Source of the DNA: Viscum album
Lineage: Eukaryota; Streptophyta; Magnoliopsida; Santalales; Viscaceae
Assembly (NCBI GenBank): GCA_963277665.1
Contig: OY728131.1
Coordinates: forward strand, 1,392,238,688 to 1,392,302,687
Length of the DNA stretch: 64,000 nt
Direction: 5' to 3'
Shown: positions 1 to 13,060 of the stretch, in pieces
Layout: every line of letters begins with the position of its first letter
How positions within the stretch are numbered: the stretch's first letter is position 1
Notes under the pieces: model-generated
Seen by the model: the letters and a program-made list of their open reading frames with translations, nothing else
Databases searched by the model: none
Told to the model about the DNA's origin: nothing
Translations under genes and position numbers: made by a program

Positions 1-1550
1 TTCTTTATGAACATTTTCTCCCTAAATATTCTTTTCATGAATATTATATTCTAATTGATCAACTATAAAAGGTACATCCTGGAGCCCTATATCTTTACTA
101 TCTATATAATTATCTTCTTTACGAACTAGTTCTTCCAATTGAACTGAGAAAGTAGCTTCTCTAGAACCCAAAAATGGTTCTTCAATTTTCCAAACATCAC
201 AATTTCTTCGCATGAGGGTAAGTCCATCCTAACTTTATTATTATACTACTTATTATTATAATTAATTATATTGAAGCCTCCTTATAGTTTCACTGGTAAT
301 ACCATCTGTTATTGATTTAATAAATCCTTTTCTAAAAGACCCTTGCTCCCCCTGAGAAGAATCTCTAGAACCCTATTGCTCATCAGCACCAACAGGTAAC
401 AATTTTCCTTTCACAGTACTCCATAAAAAACCTAAATTCCTTAGAGATCTTATATTGAGTACATTACTATTATGATATTTTATTCAAGAATCATTTAATT
501 GAATTGTATATTTCTTAAATATAATTTGATAAATTATACTTTCATAAGGATAACAATTCATCATTGCATTATGTCAAAAGTAGTATTGAAGATATATGAA
601 CATAAACCTTGTAAAATTAAGATTTATTTAACCTAAAAATAGAAACATGATGTACATGTTTGGATATAGAGTTTTCTTCATTTCAGTAATCCTTGGAGAA
701 ATTTATTTTTGAATAAATTTAACCAAAATTTTCAGATTTGCCTCGATATCTATGAAAAATATCTTCATTATTTTTGTTGAACCAAAAAAAAGAAATAATG
801 TATTCAGACATATGATCCTTATCTCCGATAGACTGTAGATCAAAGACAAAGACTCCATCCGGATGATAGTTCAAAATTTTGGAAATTTCAATGGACGATA
901 TGGAAAAATAATTATCTTTTATTTTTGAAAAACATATTATATTCAGATTCACCAAAACTAAATTATATTATTTTGTAGAAAAAGCTTAGTTCTACATCAT
1001 AGAGAATCCTTGAGTTCACATCATTGAACACAGGCTCCAGACCTTTAAACACTAACATCTATTTCATAAAAACACTTTTATTATAGAGCCATTCGAAATC
1101 TACCACTTTTTCTTAAAGAATATTTCTTCTGGAAGCTCATTGGCACTGTGGATTGTTGGATTCACCCTCTACAGTTCGCTTAGTTGTCATCATTTCAGAA
1201 AATCTAAAAAATATGAGGTTTTTCATATTCACGGGTTTGGAAGATAGATGAAGGTTTGGGTTAGGAAAAATGGTTCAAAAAATTTAGGGTACAGTATTCA
1301 AAAGGTTTTGGACAGGTTATGTCATATCTTTGTTTCCCATACTGGTCAAATGGGGTAATTTGGAAAAAAATTGAAAACACGTGGCACGAATAAATTTAAG
1401 ATAAAATAAATTAACTAATATATATAGAAAAAATATATTAAAACAAATTATATTTAAATTAATCAAAAGATAAAATTAACATCAACAAATTGGAATAAAA
1501 TAAAAAAAATTAAAAAAAACATAAAAAGAGTAACATTTATTTAAAAATTA
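1..1550. other. AT-rich flank left of the copia pol, no recognised gene
   Basis: This stretch lies downstream of the minus-strand copia RNase H. It should hold the element's 3' LTR, or an env-like region if the element is SIRE-type. I could not match it to the LTR-like DNA at 6.4-7.95 kb, so the 3' LTR is either outside the window, truncated or too decayed. A 63-codon minus-strand open frame at 22-213 has no recognisable motif and is probably chance. Confidence 0.4.
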
Positions 1551-1555
1551 AATAA

Positions 1556-2072
1556 ACCTAATTCTCCCTTAATAAAATAAAAACATATAGTGTGATGTTT
1601 TTTAGTAAATATATCAGCTAATTGATATTAACTTTTGACAAATTCTAAATTTATATCTTTTTTGACAACATGATCTGCTAAGAAATTATGTATAAAATCA
1701 ATATTCTTAGTTCTTGAATTACATATAGAATTTTTTTGAAAAAATTATAGCACTTATATTATAACAGAAAATAGGCATACTATTAAAATTTATTTGAGGG
1801 TCCATTAGTGTGTTTTTTATCCAAAATATTTGTGCACAAAAAATTCCTACAGATACATATTCTACCTCAACTGTTGACAGGGAAACTAAATGTTATTTCA
1901 TACTTAACCATGATACAAAATATTTTCATAAAAATTTATAGGTTACTGAGGCACCTTTTCTCTCTAATTTAAAACCTTCAAAATCAGAATCTGTATATGA
2001 TATTAAATTAAAATGAACAGTTTTTGGATAGATAAGAGGTTGATAAATAGTTCATTTTAAATATCTAAAAAT
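1556..2072 (-). pseudogene. Copia RNase H remnant
   Basis: Minus-strand fragments include DSDFEGFKLERKG, matching the copia 'DADYAGCKVDRKSTSG' region that holds a catalytic Asp. They are followed by LVSLSTVEVEYVSVG and AQIFWIKNTL, corresponding to 'VALSTAEAEYIAA...Q.LWIKQ'. Near 1,560-1,740 there are relics of the closing 'DNTSAI..SKNP...QLADIFTK' motif, including KNIDFIHNFLADHVV-like residues spread over several frames. It is a continuation of the RT at 2,073-3,060 and is broken by several stops. Confidence 0.7.
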
Positions 2073-3060
2073 TCATTTAACAGAGATAAGATGGGATTCT
2101 TTAGGATTTGATTGAAATCTATCACATAAACATATAGAAAACATAATTTCAGGTCTTCTAGAGGTAAGATATAATAAACCACCAATCATACCTCTATATA
2201 GCTTTTTGTCTGTTAGTTTTCCAGCTTCATCCAAATCATGTTTTATATTAGCACACATGGGAGTTGTATTTGTCTTGTTATTCTCAAGACAAATGTTTTT
2301 TAATAAATCAATAATTTGTTTACTTTGGCTTAAAACCTTTCCATAATCTTTTTGATAAATTTGAAATCCTAATAAGAAATTACATTCTTTTATTATAATC
2401 ATTTCAAATTTTATTTGTATGAGTTATATAAAATCATTACAATTATTTTGATTAGTTTAACAAAAAATAACATCATCAAAATAGATTTAAACTAATAAAG
2501 TTTTAGAACAAATGGTTTTCTTAAAAAGAGTTGGATCTTCCAATCCAACAGTAACCCCATTTTTTAAAAGAAAAGAACTTAATCTTAAAAACAAATATCT
2601 AGGTGCGTGTTTAAGGCCATAGATAACTTTATTACATTTAAAAAAAGAATCCAGTTTTTGATAATTTTCAAAACCTAGTTTTTTTCAACATAAACATTTT
2701 TCATTAAATAACCATTTAAAATGCAGATTTATCATCTGTCTGATATAATTGAATGTTCATATGAGATGCATAAGCTAAAATGATTCTAATTGCTCTAATA
2801 TAGCTATAGAAGAAAAGGTTTCATCATAATATATACCTCCTTCCTAATTATATCATTTAGCTACTAATCTATCATTGTAACTATTTATGACCCCTTGATC
2901 ATCTTATTTATTTCTAAAGACCAATTTCATCCCAATGACTGGTAAATTTGATGGTCTTTCAACTAATTCTCAAACATTATTCCTTTGGAATTTTTTTGCT
3001 CTTCTTGAATTGCTAACGTCCATCTCTCTTATTCTAAGGCTTCTTCAAAAGATTTAGGTT
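2073..3060 (-). pseudogene. Copia reverse transcriptase remnant
   Basis: The RT would copy the element's RNA into DNA inside a cytoplasmic particle. On the minus strand the fragments run from EPKSFEEALE near 3,050, through PVIGMKLVFRNK and KVIYGLKHAPRYL, to the active-site box near 2,470-2,490. The usual YVDD reads YFDD there, so both Asp are kept. The last 110 codons (2,073-2,402, containing FLLGFQIYQ and LYRGMIGGLLYLTSRRPEIMF) are open and match the conserved copia RT C-terminus. Upstream parts have numerous stops and at least one frameshift. Confidence 0.8.
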
Positions 3061-4240
3061 CTAGTTGAGATAAAAAGGAAGAGAATTCAATTAGGTTTCC
3101 TATATTTCTTCTAGTTCATATTCATATGTCTAGGTATCCTATAATTATTTCTAATGTATGATTCTTTAGGGTTTTATACTTCTATTCAAAACACTTTCAG
3201 GTTCATTTGTATCATGTTCTTCTGGACTAGACTTTGTTTTATTTATATTAATTTTAAAATCATTTTTCAGGTTCTCAAGTCCCATGTTTCCAAAAGAGTT
3301 AGTAATTTCACTATATTGATCTTTCTCTTTACTAAAAGGGTCAGTTTCATCAAAATTCACATGAACTAATTAATCACCAATCCTTGACTTTTTATTAAAC
3401 AATATATACTCATTAAAGGTAATATAATATCCTAAAAATATTCCTTCATAGGATTTCAGATCGAACTTACCAAGATTATCCGTAGTGTTCAGTATATATG
3501 CCTTCCATCTAAAAACATTAAAGTAAATTTACTTAGGATATCTATTATTCCAAAGATCATAAGGTGTCTTTTTGAAAATAGGCTGAACTAAAACTATAAT
3601 TATGATCAATAAAGTTGTGCTTACATCTTATGACCATAAGTATGTTGGAAGACTATATTGATTCGGTATAGTCCTATTCGTTTATTGAATAGTTATCTTA
3701 ATTATTTCAACAATTTCATTTTTTTAGGTGTTTATAGTGTAGATAATGTGGTTTTAATACCCAAATTGGAAAAAAAAGAATTGAATTAATGATTCTCAAA
3801 TTCACCACCATGATCATTTCATAATTAAATTATCTTAAAAACATTTTCATTTTGTACAATTTTATAGAATCTTTCAAAATCAGTAAAATCATTAATTTTG
3901 AGTTTCAGAAAATAGACCCATGTATATATAGAATAATCATCAACTAAAACATATAAATATAATTTACCATCCAAACTTTCTAATTTCAATGATCCAAAAA
4001 TATCCATGTGGATAAGTTCTAGAGGTTTTGATGTAGTAATTTTGTAAATAGATTTTAAGGAAGATTATTTTTTCATGCCAATTTAAAATGATTCACATAA
4101 TCTGTCATTATCAAATTTAAGAAATTGTAAATTAGAAATTAACTCTTTATTAGACAATTTATATAGAGAATAAATATTACAATGACTAAGTCTCCTATCC
4201 ATGATCCATGAATCATTTATCTTAGATGTGAAACAATTCA
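3060..4240 (-). pseudogene. Copia integrase remnant plus linker
   Basis: Integrase inserts the cDNA into the host chromosome. The zinc-binding region reads RRLSHCNIYSLYKLSNKELI and later DRLCESF, with the second Cys of the CxxC lost. The core reads LIHMDIFGSLKLESLDGKLY then VLVDDYSIYTWVYFLK (3,825-4,007), matching 'HMDLFGP...VDDYSRYTWV' with the first catalytic Asp kept. NDHGGEFEN follows at about 3,797-3,825 and carries the second Asp and nearby Glu. The linker near 3,166-3,640 includes EGIFLGYY and VNFDETDPF, typical of the copia segment between integrase and RT. Stops and shifts interrupt it throughout. Confidence 0.8.
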
Positions 4241-4534
4241 ATATCTATTTACACAAATAATTTAAATCTAAAGTATAAACATTATTAGTTCTCGGTACTC
4301 TAAACATAAGAAATATATCTTTAAATACATTGAAAGAATTATTATAAAAATCAACATAATATCCATTATAACATAGTTAGAAAATATGTATTTGGTTGTA
4401 CTGTATCCCTTTTACATATAGTACTTTGTTGATTGAAACAGTTTTGGGATCTCCAATAGTTTCGAGTCCAATTATCATTATTTTAGCATTATCACCAAAA
4501 GTGACTAGAACTCTATCTGTTTGAGTCAGTGAAT

Positions 4535-4605
4535 TGAAGTTTCATGGGTTTCCACTCATATTCCTAGAGCATCCAATGTCCATATACCATATATCTTTAC
4601 TTTTT
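4535..4605 (-). pseudogene. Copia aspartic protease remnant
   Basis: The minus strand reads DIWYMDIGCSRNMSGNP. This corresponds to the copia protease active-site region 'WYLDSGCSRHMTG'. The catalytic D-S-G triad reads D-I-G here, so the catalytic Asp remains but the Ser is lost. It sits between the Gag zinc knuckle and the integrase, as expected for copia order. Confidence 0.7.
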
Positions 4606-4789
4606 ATGGGACTTGTTTCCTGCAAAGACAATTTATACAAATGATTTTTTTGGTACCCATATCCTCTTGGGTCTAGCATTGTTAGTAATAAAATATCTGG
4701 GAATCTAGGTCTGGTTTGTTTTTATACAAATCATATCATTCACATTAGAAAGAAATTTGAAATAAATTCTCTTTTAATTACACTTATTT

Positions 4790-6365
4790 GAGGATTTCTC
4801 AAATAAAAATTTTCATTTATATGTCCTTTTGTTCCACAAAAATAACAAGAAACAGTTTTTGAGTTGGAAACAAAAGAATTCTTATATAGTTTAGATTTTT
4901 CACCATTACTTCCTATACTGAATCATTCCATTTTAATGAAATTATTAATAAGAATTTCATTTATAATGTTTTCTCATTTTTTAATGAAGATAGAAGAACT
5001 TATATAATTTTATAATTCATCTTGTAATTCATTAATCTTATTTTCATGTTCAGCACAGTTCGTGGTAGATGACTTAAATTTTTAAATTAACTCCTAATGT
5101 TATTTTAGTAGGGTATCACTTTCTCATAAATCTTTATTGTGAATATTCCTTAAATATTTTTTCTTCCTTAATAAAGAGTTATATTTTTCTTCCATAATTT
5201 TGTAGTAGGCAGCTTATTTATCATTTGAACAACTAGAATCAGAATCAAAATTAGAGGAATAGTAGTTTTGAACTTCATCTTCTTCAGCAATGAAGCGCAT
5301 ATTTGCTTTCATATTTTATTCTTCTATTTCTGAATCAGATTTTGATGATCTTATATAGTCATCATAAACACTTCAAGTATCCTTAATTCCTATTTTTCTT
5401 TTATGATCATAATCACCATTTTTATGATATTTTTTTTTCTTTCACTTTTCACCTTTTAGCTAAGGAAAACGGGTCTTATATGAATGAATTTATTACATTC
5501 ATAACATCTGACTTCTATTGATTCTTTCTCATAAATTTATAAGGGATTTTTAAATCCTATTTTCTTCTTATAAAACTTGAAAAACTTTTTGGGTAATTGA
5601 GCTTGTTCTATTTCAGAATCAGATGTACCTGAATTATTTTCTTCTCCAACTTCTTGTTTTATTCTTCTGCTTTTCTTTTGAGATGTTACATTTAGAGAAA
5701 TATTATCCTTTTTTACTATGACATTATGATCTTCATCATCCTATTTCATTTCAAATTCATACATCATTAGTGTCCCAATTAATTCTCTCATTTTTAGATT
5801 TTTGACTGGTGATGATTGGATAAATTCAGCTGATATACCATTCCATTTTGTAGGTAGTACTCTCAGTACATAGAAATATTGATCTACCTCTTTGATAAGA
5901 TAACATAAGGCTATAATATTATTGATAATATCTATAATAATTAATTCATCGGAGTGATAATCTCTTCATCAAACATTCTAAATGTGTTTCATTTCATCTT
6001 TTTGGTTTTGTGCCTCATTTTTCTCACATTATATGTTCCTTCAGAGGAAACTACAATGGTTTTCAACATTTCATAAGTAGTAATACATTATGATACATGA
6101 TTGAATTCATATGGTCCAAGACCACATATGATAGAATTCTTATCTTTAGAATAAATTTCATACTCAACCTCTTTAGAAAGAGTCCATGATTCATGATTTT
6201 CAAGAATTATGTTAGGGGTTATGATTTTTGAGTATACTTTATATCCTTTATTCTTCAAAGAGATAATAATATATGATTTACATCATCCATAATTTTTACC
6301 ATTGAAATAAGGATCATGAACCATTGATATTCCTTCTCTTTGATAATCCATTTTCATCTTTGTAT
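4790..6365 (-). pseudogene. Copia Gag (capsid/nucleocapsid) remnant
   Basis: The likely start is the ATG in MKMDYQREGISMVHDPYFNG near 6,360. This resembles the N-terminus of SIRE-type Gag, where a Y-F-x-G-x-N-Y motif precedes the UBN2-like capsid domain. Near the 3' end (about 4,810-4,860) it reads SCYFCGTKGHINE, a CX2CX4H zinc knuckle whose final Cys is replaced by Asn. Stops are frequent, and an in-frame TGA follows only about 25 codons after the start. The middle (5.0-5.6 kb) is rich in Lys/Asp/Ser codons and hard to align. Confidence 0.65.
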
Positions 6366-6399
6366 AGACCTTATACTTTTATCTTCTTAAAGCTTTGTT

Positions 6400-6425
6400 C
6401 AAAATCTCTAATTTGATAATAGTTG
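6400..6425 (-). other. Possible degenerate primer-binding site
   Basis: On the minus strand the sequence CTATTATCAAATTAGAG lies between the LTR-like DNA and Gag. It resembles the initiator-Met tRNA complement TGGTATCAGAGC used by most plant copia elements, with several mismatches. The position fits, but the match is weak. Confidence 0.35.
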
Positions 6426-7950
6426 TTAGGTCATAATATACAAATATACAAAAGAGGGGGTGAATTGTGTCTTTTTAAAATCTTTCACAATTCTGTATTT
6501 TGACGTCAACTGTAGATTATGCAGATATGTAGTGTTTATATTCTATATGAAAGTATGAGCAGAAAATAAAACAGAATTATAGAACACATATTTTAATAGT
6601 GGTTCGGTTCCCAATGATCCCCTCGTCCACTCCAAAATACTACTATCTGTAAGAGTTTGGTGAATTTCACTAGTTAGGTCCTCATATCATAAGACAAATC
6701 CACAATTGGGTTCATGCAGTTGAAACCATTATAAATAAGGATAAAAACAAAGACTTTTGGTTCTTTAACAGAGAACAGAATATTCAAATCTTAGATTGGG
6801 AAGTTGATACTCCACCATAACTAATTAATAATAGTTTAAACTATCAATAAAAAGATATTTATTTACAAAGGTTTTTATTAGACATCATATTTGTAATAGA
6901 AATTAGCAGTATGTGGGTATTCTTCTTTAGTAAATAATATCTTCAAGAAGAAGTATTTCCAATATCATCTGTTTTTAATTGATCTTTAAATACATTAAAA
7001 AATATTAGTAGTAGTATACTTTTATAAAATAAGAGATTCAAAACATGTATATCTCCAAAATATAGCCTCTTCTGTAGATTACAGAGTCTGGTCGATTTTT
7101 TCAATAGATCTATAAAAGATCTTCACAAGAATGAAGTTACAATATAAATATTTCTCACTTATTCTTTGAATTATACATATATATATATTGAAAAAATACA
7201 CTGATAAAATCAAATAAATAAAGTTAATACCCTGCTTTATAAATCTAGATCTAAAAAATCGCCAGATAGTTCATGATAATTAAAATTCATAAAACAGCTC
7301 AAATTAGTCATAACTTACCTTGAAAATATGAGATAATTTCCCCACTGAATGAAATTATTTAAATCAATTATAATTATAATTTAATTTGTAAAAAAATATT
7401 TAAATATTCCGGATATTCTGCAAAGACCATTGCACGAAACTCTGATAAAATCATAAATTCCAATCTTCGGTGTTTGAAAAGTAAAATTTAGGGCTCCTTC
7501 ATAAGAAAACAAAATACCAAACATAGGGATCAACTACATAAGGTTTATTCTCTGAATGTAGGTTTGAAAACATATAGTTGATCACTAAATTAAGGTTTAT
7601 GGTACATATATTTGTTTCTCAAACGTTGGGTTCAATACTTATGTAGGGTATTTTACCTATACTTTTTCTCTTTGTAAGACATAAGGTTCCATCCAAATGT
7701 ATGGTTCTTTATCCATATGTTTCTATCAATGTAGGGTTGATTAACCATATGTTTTAATCCTTAAAAAAATGTTTAATACAAACATTTGTGTTTTTCTTAC
7801 ATTATGTTCTTCAACGTAGGGTATGAATAGTGTTTCCAAAATATAATGAATAGTGTTTCCATAATACTCTTAAAAGTGATTCAAATACTTTGAGAAATAT
7901 CGCCCACCAATAAATATCATGAATATAATTCCAAAATAAGAATTATATAG
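6426..7950 (-). repeat. LTR-like region (5' LTR of the copia element)
   Basis: The segment lies directly outside the PBS candidate. At 6,455-6,475 the plus strand reads AGAGGGGGTGAATTGTGTCT and at about 6,597 GTGGTTCGGTTCCCAAT followed by CGTCCACTCC. Both phrases resemble conserved text in SIRE-type LTRs, on the strength of memory. The outer boundary is uncertain because no partner LTR was found. At 7,500-7,790 it contains diverged short repeats, listed separately. Confidence 0.5.
7500..7790. repeat. Imperfect ~32-bp repeats around TGTAGGGTT/CCATATG
   Basis: Phrases such as TGTATGGTTCTTTATCCATATG, TGTAGGGTTGATTAACCATATG and TGTAGGGTATTTTACCTATAC recur, often with an inverted AACCATA arm. At least two adjacent units near 7,700-7,765 have a period of about 32 bp, and the rest are more diverged. 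They lie in the presumed LTR. Confidence 0.5.
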
Positions 7951-8636
7951 AATACTAATTTCCTAAAATACACTTAAAATAATATAATTAGTTAAAAATA
8001 GGTGTATTTTTTAGCATCAAAATAAATAAGATTTATAGACTATTGTTGATATAATACATGCGGAACAATATGAACCTATATTTATTTTATAAAATTTTCG
8101 TATGTTACAGTTTCTATCTCAAAAATAGTCAAATATTCCCATCAATATAAGTTTTAGGGTCTTTTAGGATCACCTACAAAAGAAAATTATTGAACATTTC
8201 TCTATAATTAAATCACACAGGACTCAATCCTAGACTTCTCATATGTTATAATCATCTTTATAACCTCAAGAAGGGAAACATAATATAGGGGTGAGATCTA
8301 AAACTCAATAAATGTAAACTTTTCAATATTTCATCATGGTTTGGATCATGAGAAAACAAGATAATGGGATAAATATCTTATTAAAAAGAACATAGAATGA
8401 TAAGACTTTTCCATAAGTCATGAAATATGGATATGTAATCTCAAATGAATAAACACATAACATTGTAAAATAGTACATAATAATGAGATAGTAAACACGA
8501 TCCATGAATCATATTCAAAATAATATGAAATAAAATGTGGCTTGTCATTGAAATATATCCTAAAAGGAACTATGGCACAAACATAATCCCTAGGTGTCAT
8601 CATATTTTTATCTAATTAAATCTTGACATCACATTA
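7950..8636. other. AT-rich DNA, no gene seen
   Basis: Very AT-rich. Two overlapping minus-strand open frames of about 60 codons (8,323-8,603) are hydrophobic only because T-rich codons give Phe/Ile/Tyr. No family motif was recognised. Confidence 0.4.
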
Positions 8637-8880
8637 CATTGTGAACAAACAAGATTCCCACACATCAAGTTGTGAACAAAAAAATTTCAACACATCCAAT
8701 TTTAAACAAATAAAATTCTAATTTTATATGTTGTGAACAAAAAAATTCCCATGAAATATTTTATGAAAAAACATAATTTCCAAGATATATATAATGAATA
8801 AGTAAAATATCAACTTTAGATGTTGTGAAATTAAATCCCAATTCTATCTATTATAAAAAAATCCCATGATCATCCGAATT
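8637..8880. repeat. Tandem repeat, ~31-bp unit, about 8 copies
   Basis: Units read roughly GTTGTGAACAAA, then AAGATTCCCACACATCAA, and repeat with decay: GTTGTGAACAAAAAAATTTC, GTTGTGAACAAAAAAATTCC, GTTGTGAAATTAAATCCC and others. The third, fifth and sixth copies are much diverged. Spacing is 28-32 bp. Such arrays are common in old plant LTRs, and no element could be assigned here. Confidence 0.7.
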
Positions 8881-11800
8881 ATTGCAGTTGATATAAATAT
8901 TTAATGAATGTATTATAGGGAAATAGAGGACACAACAAATCAATCATCCTTATATATATGTGAGAATTGAAAATACTCATTCATCAAATCGTAAATAATC
9001 CAAGGTAATAAAAATGGGTTTTGTGAAATTTCATAATAGTGTCACAAAAATTAGTCATAAGAATATAAATTGTTTATACCCAAAATTGAATCACCCAAAA
9101 ATATTATTTTATAAATAAAAATTAGAAGGTGATTTATGAAAAACGTTTGATGGAATAATGTCTATTGAGATGAATAATACACTGGTAGTGAAATCATAGG
9201 AGTTTTTAATAAATGTTTATTAAATTTTTATAAAAGAAAAACTTAAAGATCAAATTCAAAAGGAATTTTTGAATATTTAAAGTGAAATATTTTGAGATAA
9301 TTTAATTTAAAAAATAATTTTAAATAGTGTATCCTTGAAAAAGACATAAATATTTCAAAAATATGATGTCAAAACATCTTGAAAACGTTTAATTTGATAG
9401 AGTCATCAATAATTGTTCCTTTAAAATATATAGAGGTATAAAAAAGGTGAAATAAAAAAATAATGAACACTTTTACTATTAAAAATGATATTAAAATATA
9501 TATCGGGGAAAATACATAAATTATTAATAAATAAAATTTGTATTGGAAGAAAAAATTTAAAATTTGGAAAGATTGAAACCCACTTTTTATATTTCGAAAG
9601 TCCTCTATTGAAAATTCACACCCTAAAAAATAATAGTAAAACATTACCTTAAAATTTATTAATGTAATATATAAAGGTCACATTATTAAACACATATTTG
9701 GATTTGAAAATAATAAAATGAAACATATTATTTAATAATAAAAATGAAAATCTAGGGAAATACTCTTTAAAGGATGTCATATGTTTCTTAAAAAATGTAA
9801 CACTTTTATGAGAATGAAATTCTTCAAAAAGTCACATTTGATTTATAAACCACATTTTCCATAAATAAAAAATATTAAATATTATATTACACATGAAATG
9901 AAATAATTTATCAAATATAAGAAAATTAATATCAATGAAAAATATTTTAACTCCAAAAAAAAGAAATTTTAGTTAACCGAATCAATTACGAATGAAATAA
10001 TTTATAAATAAATAGACATTTAGAAGTGTGTTTATGTGTTATAAATGTAAATAACACAAAAAATCATAAAATAACCGAAAATAAGATCAATATATTAACA
10101 TTCCCAATATATAATAAATAATTTCATGTAGAATAATCATACCTCAATGAATGAGAACTAAGTTAACAAAAATCCAGACAACTTAATTCTATTTCAAATT
10201 GTAAAATTATGAGATGTATAACATGATATTGATTTGGTAATAAAATATATTTCATAAAAAAATATGAAAAACTAAATTCATTTACAATATATTTTCCTCA
10301 AAAAAGGAAATAATTGGTGAACTTTCATTATATCATGATGAAGTAAAATGGAGGTAAAAACCCTTACCTCAGGTCCCGATCCATTCTGTATGTTCACCTA
10401 ATGTGGTTATATGTCCAATTATATTTATGGAAAAAAATTATTATCTACCTCTTCCATCTATATTTTATATTCCAAGTTCTATTAATATTATATGTTATTT
10501 ATTTTTTAAATATATTTTCTTATGGTGGTTACTTAGAGTGGGTCATTTTCTTATAAGGTATCCTAGGTATACAGACTATGATAAAAATTAGTGTAAGATA
10601 GATTATTAATATCCATAGTTTTTAGGTATATTTATTTTTTATTACATTAGAAAAAAATTATACACTTCTATGGATTTTAGAAAAATTGACTCAAATTAAG
10701 AATGGTGTCTAGATATGTTCATTTAAGGTGGTTAAATTTTCTTTGACCATTTAATGTCAATACCACTTATATAATTACTAATATTATATTTCTTGATTAT
10801 TAATAGTGTAACAAATTTTTTTATTATACATTAAATATATTTTAAATATTTCCATGTAGGGAAGTAATGGAAAAAAAATATGGTGTTCTGTGGATGGGTA
10901 GTTACCACATACACATGGACAACAATCATTTTTTGTAGAAAAATAGTGGTTACATAAATAAAATAATTACCATTTATTGATATTTAAAATGTTATAAATA
11001 TTATATTTTTTCAGTAAGTAACTATTTTAGACCAAATATGTAAGGTGGTTGTGAAAAATTGAGTACATTGTTCATTGAGGTGGTAATACACAAGCATGGA
11101 TGATTGTGTCGTCATTTTTTGGAAAGGTTTTGGAGGAAGGTATAAAAGTGGTATTCCATTACTTCAATTATATTTTATAATATCAATAATACTAATTTTT
11201 TATTTATTTCCTTGGTATTGTATATTTAATGGGTAGAATAAGAAAATAATCAAGATATATTGGTTTAGATCATTATCACTCCCTTCAGATGTTATGCCTT
11301 TGGTAAAACCATAAGGCTAATTTAATTGATATTTTGGATATAAAAAAGGATTATAAGACATGGGGAGATGTTTTATGGGATACGTGGTCATATTTTATGT
11401 AGATTTAAGGATTCATAATTTAAGGATAATGGTGGTGGATGTGATTTCTTTTAAAATTAAAGAAAATGGTACTTTTATAAATAACCATTACTTTGTTGAT
11501 GATGGAATAAAACTATTCCATATTCAATGAATAAAAAGTGGGAAATGATTAATTTTTAGGTGATATAATATTGATAAAGAATCTAACATTCATTTTCACA
11601 CATGTTTCAACAATTTTTCATGTCTTTTCCAACAATATTTTTACATTTTACCATTTTTGTGTTTTCCTTGGAAATTAGTTTTTACCCAAGAAATATACAT
11701 TGTAATAAAAATATAAGGTAAAAATTCTTACCAAATTTTTATTTTGAAAACCTAAATGTACTCTATATATAATCTAATTCAATTTATAAATAATTTTAAA

Positions 11801-13060
11801 TAAATTGTAAAATAAAATATTTAATATATATTTATATAAACTATTTTTTAGAAAAATGATGTTTTTATAATTAAGTGTTTATAATCTTATATACAATTAA
11901 TTACAAATTAAATAGGTGGTCATATATTTCTATAAATTTTTTAAAATCATAAAAAAATCATTGTATAAAATAGATCAATTTAATTTTTTAGATAAAATTT
12001 AAAAATATTAATAAAATAATTTTTTTAAAGTAACAATTCCCCCATTATCGTGGTCATTCCTTTTAATCATACTAATCATTATTGTATGCCTAAAATTAAA
12101 TTTAACTTATTTAATAGTATGACCATTTTGAAATAAAATTTAAAATCTATTTTTTTGAATTAATTATTATAAGTTATAAATTTAATTTTTATTAAATGTA
12201 AATAAAAAAAATTTAATGTAATATATAACTTACGTTTCCAAAATGTGAAACATGGGTTTTTTAAATTCAATATAGTATTTTTATTTAACCAATTTAATCC
12301 TTATATATAATTGTTTTCTAATAATATTTTTTATATGCTTCTAAGTAATACATACTTCAAGATAAAGTTATAAACATTTTTGTATTAGTAAAAACAATTA
12401 TATCTTTACTATTCGCCAACAAATGATTTATTATAGAAAAAATTTTATAATTAGACCTAATCGAGTTTTAAAATGATGAATTAAAATATTATTTTAATTT
12501 TTAAATTTAAAAGTATGAAGTTAATACTTTTATATTTTAAATAAAAATATAATATATATATAACTCATTTTATTGAAAAAAAAATTCAAAACATTATGTG
12601 TTCTTTATAATATTTTGTATGAATTTATAATTAATTAAAATATTTTTATTTACTATAGGTTTTAATATTATTAATTTTTCTTAGTAATATTCAACTAATA
12701 TGTCATGGATCATTTTAGTTTGGTGTTGCGTGTGAAAATATCTATTGATATAGTGATTTTTTAAAAGAAAATATATTATGAAGTATTGTGGTTCTAAAGG
12801 GGTTTAATATGATAGAAAAGTGTTATTTTAGGCTAAAACATAACTGAATGGATGAAATGAAGTTATATTTTTTATAGAATATATAATTTATGATTGTATC
12901 AGAAACATGAGATTATCTAGAAGATGTTCTGAATGGTATTCAACTGCTGACAATGTTGTTGAGGTCAAAAGTACCAAAAATATCTAAGACTACAGAATAT
13001 TGGGGTAAACTTTCTAAATAAGGATCTATGGGGGATAAATCTCCAAAAAATGAATTGTCA
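8881..13060. other. AT-rich DNA, no recognisable gene
   Basis: About 4.2 kb of extremely AT-rich sequence. Open frames, such as a 91-codon minus-strand frame at 9,369-9,644 and a 62-codon plus-strand frame at 10,403-10,591, are made almost entirely of Phe/Ile/Tyr/Leu/Lys codons and lack motifs. Probably decayed transposon or LTR DNA. Confidence 0.45.

Larger units (their letters stand above)
1550..7950 (-). mobile_element. Degraded Ty1/copia retrotransposon, SIRE-like
   Basis: Read on the minus strand, translated fragments follow the copia order Gag, protease, integrase, RT, RNase H from about 6.36 kb down to 1.56 kb. The integrase-RT linker has the phrase LNTTDNLGKFDLKS and the RT has LKHAPRYLFLRLSSFLL, which resemble the SIRE/Maximus lineage as I know it. 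Every domain is broken by stops and frameshifts, so the element cannot encode its proteins. Only one candidate LTR, at the right-hand 5' side, was found. The lineage is inferred from by-eye similarity. Confidence 0.8.

Noticed and set aside
10403..10591. 62-codon hydrophobic plus-strand frame, possibly a membrane peptide
   Set aside because: The hydrophobicity comes from the T/A-rich composition, and no homology or regulatory signal supports a gene.
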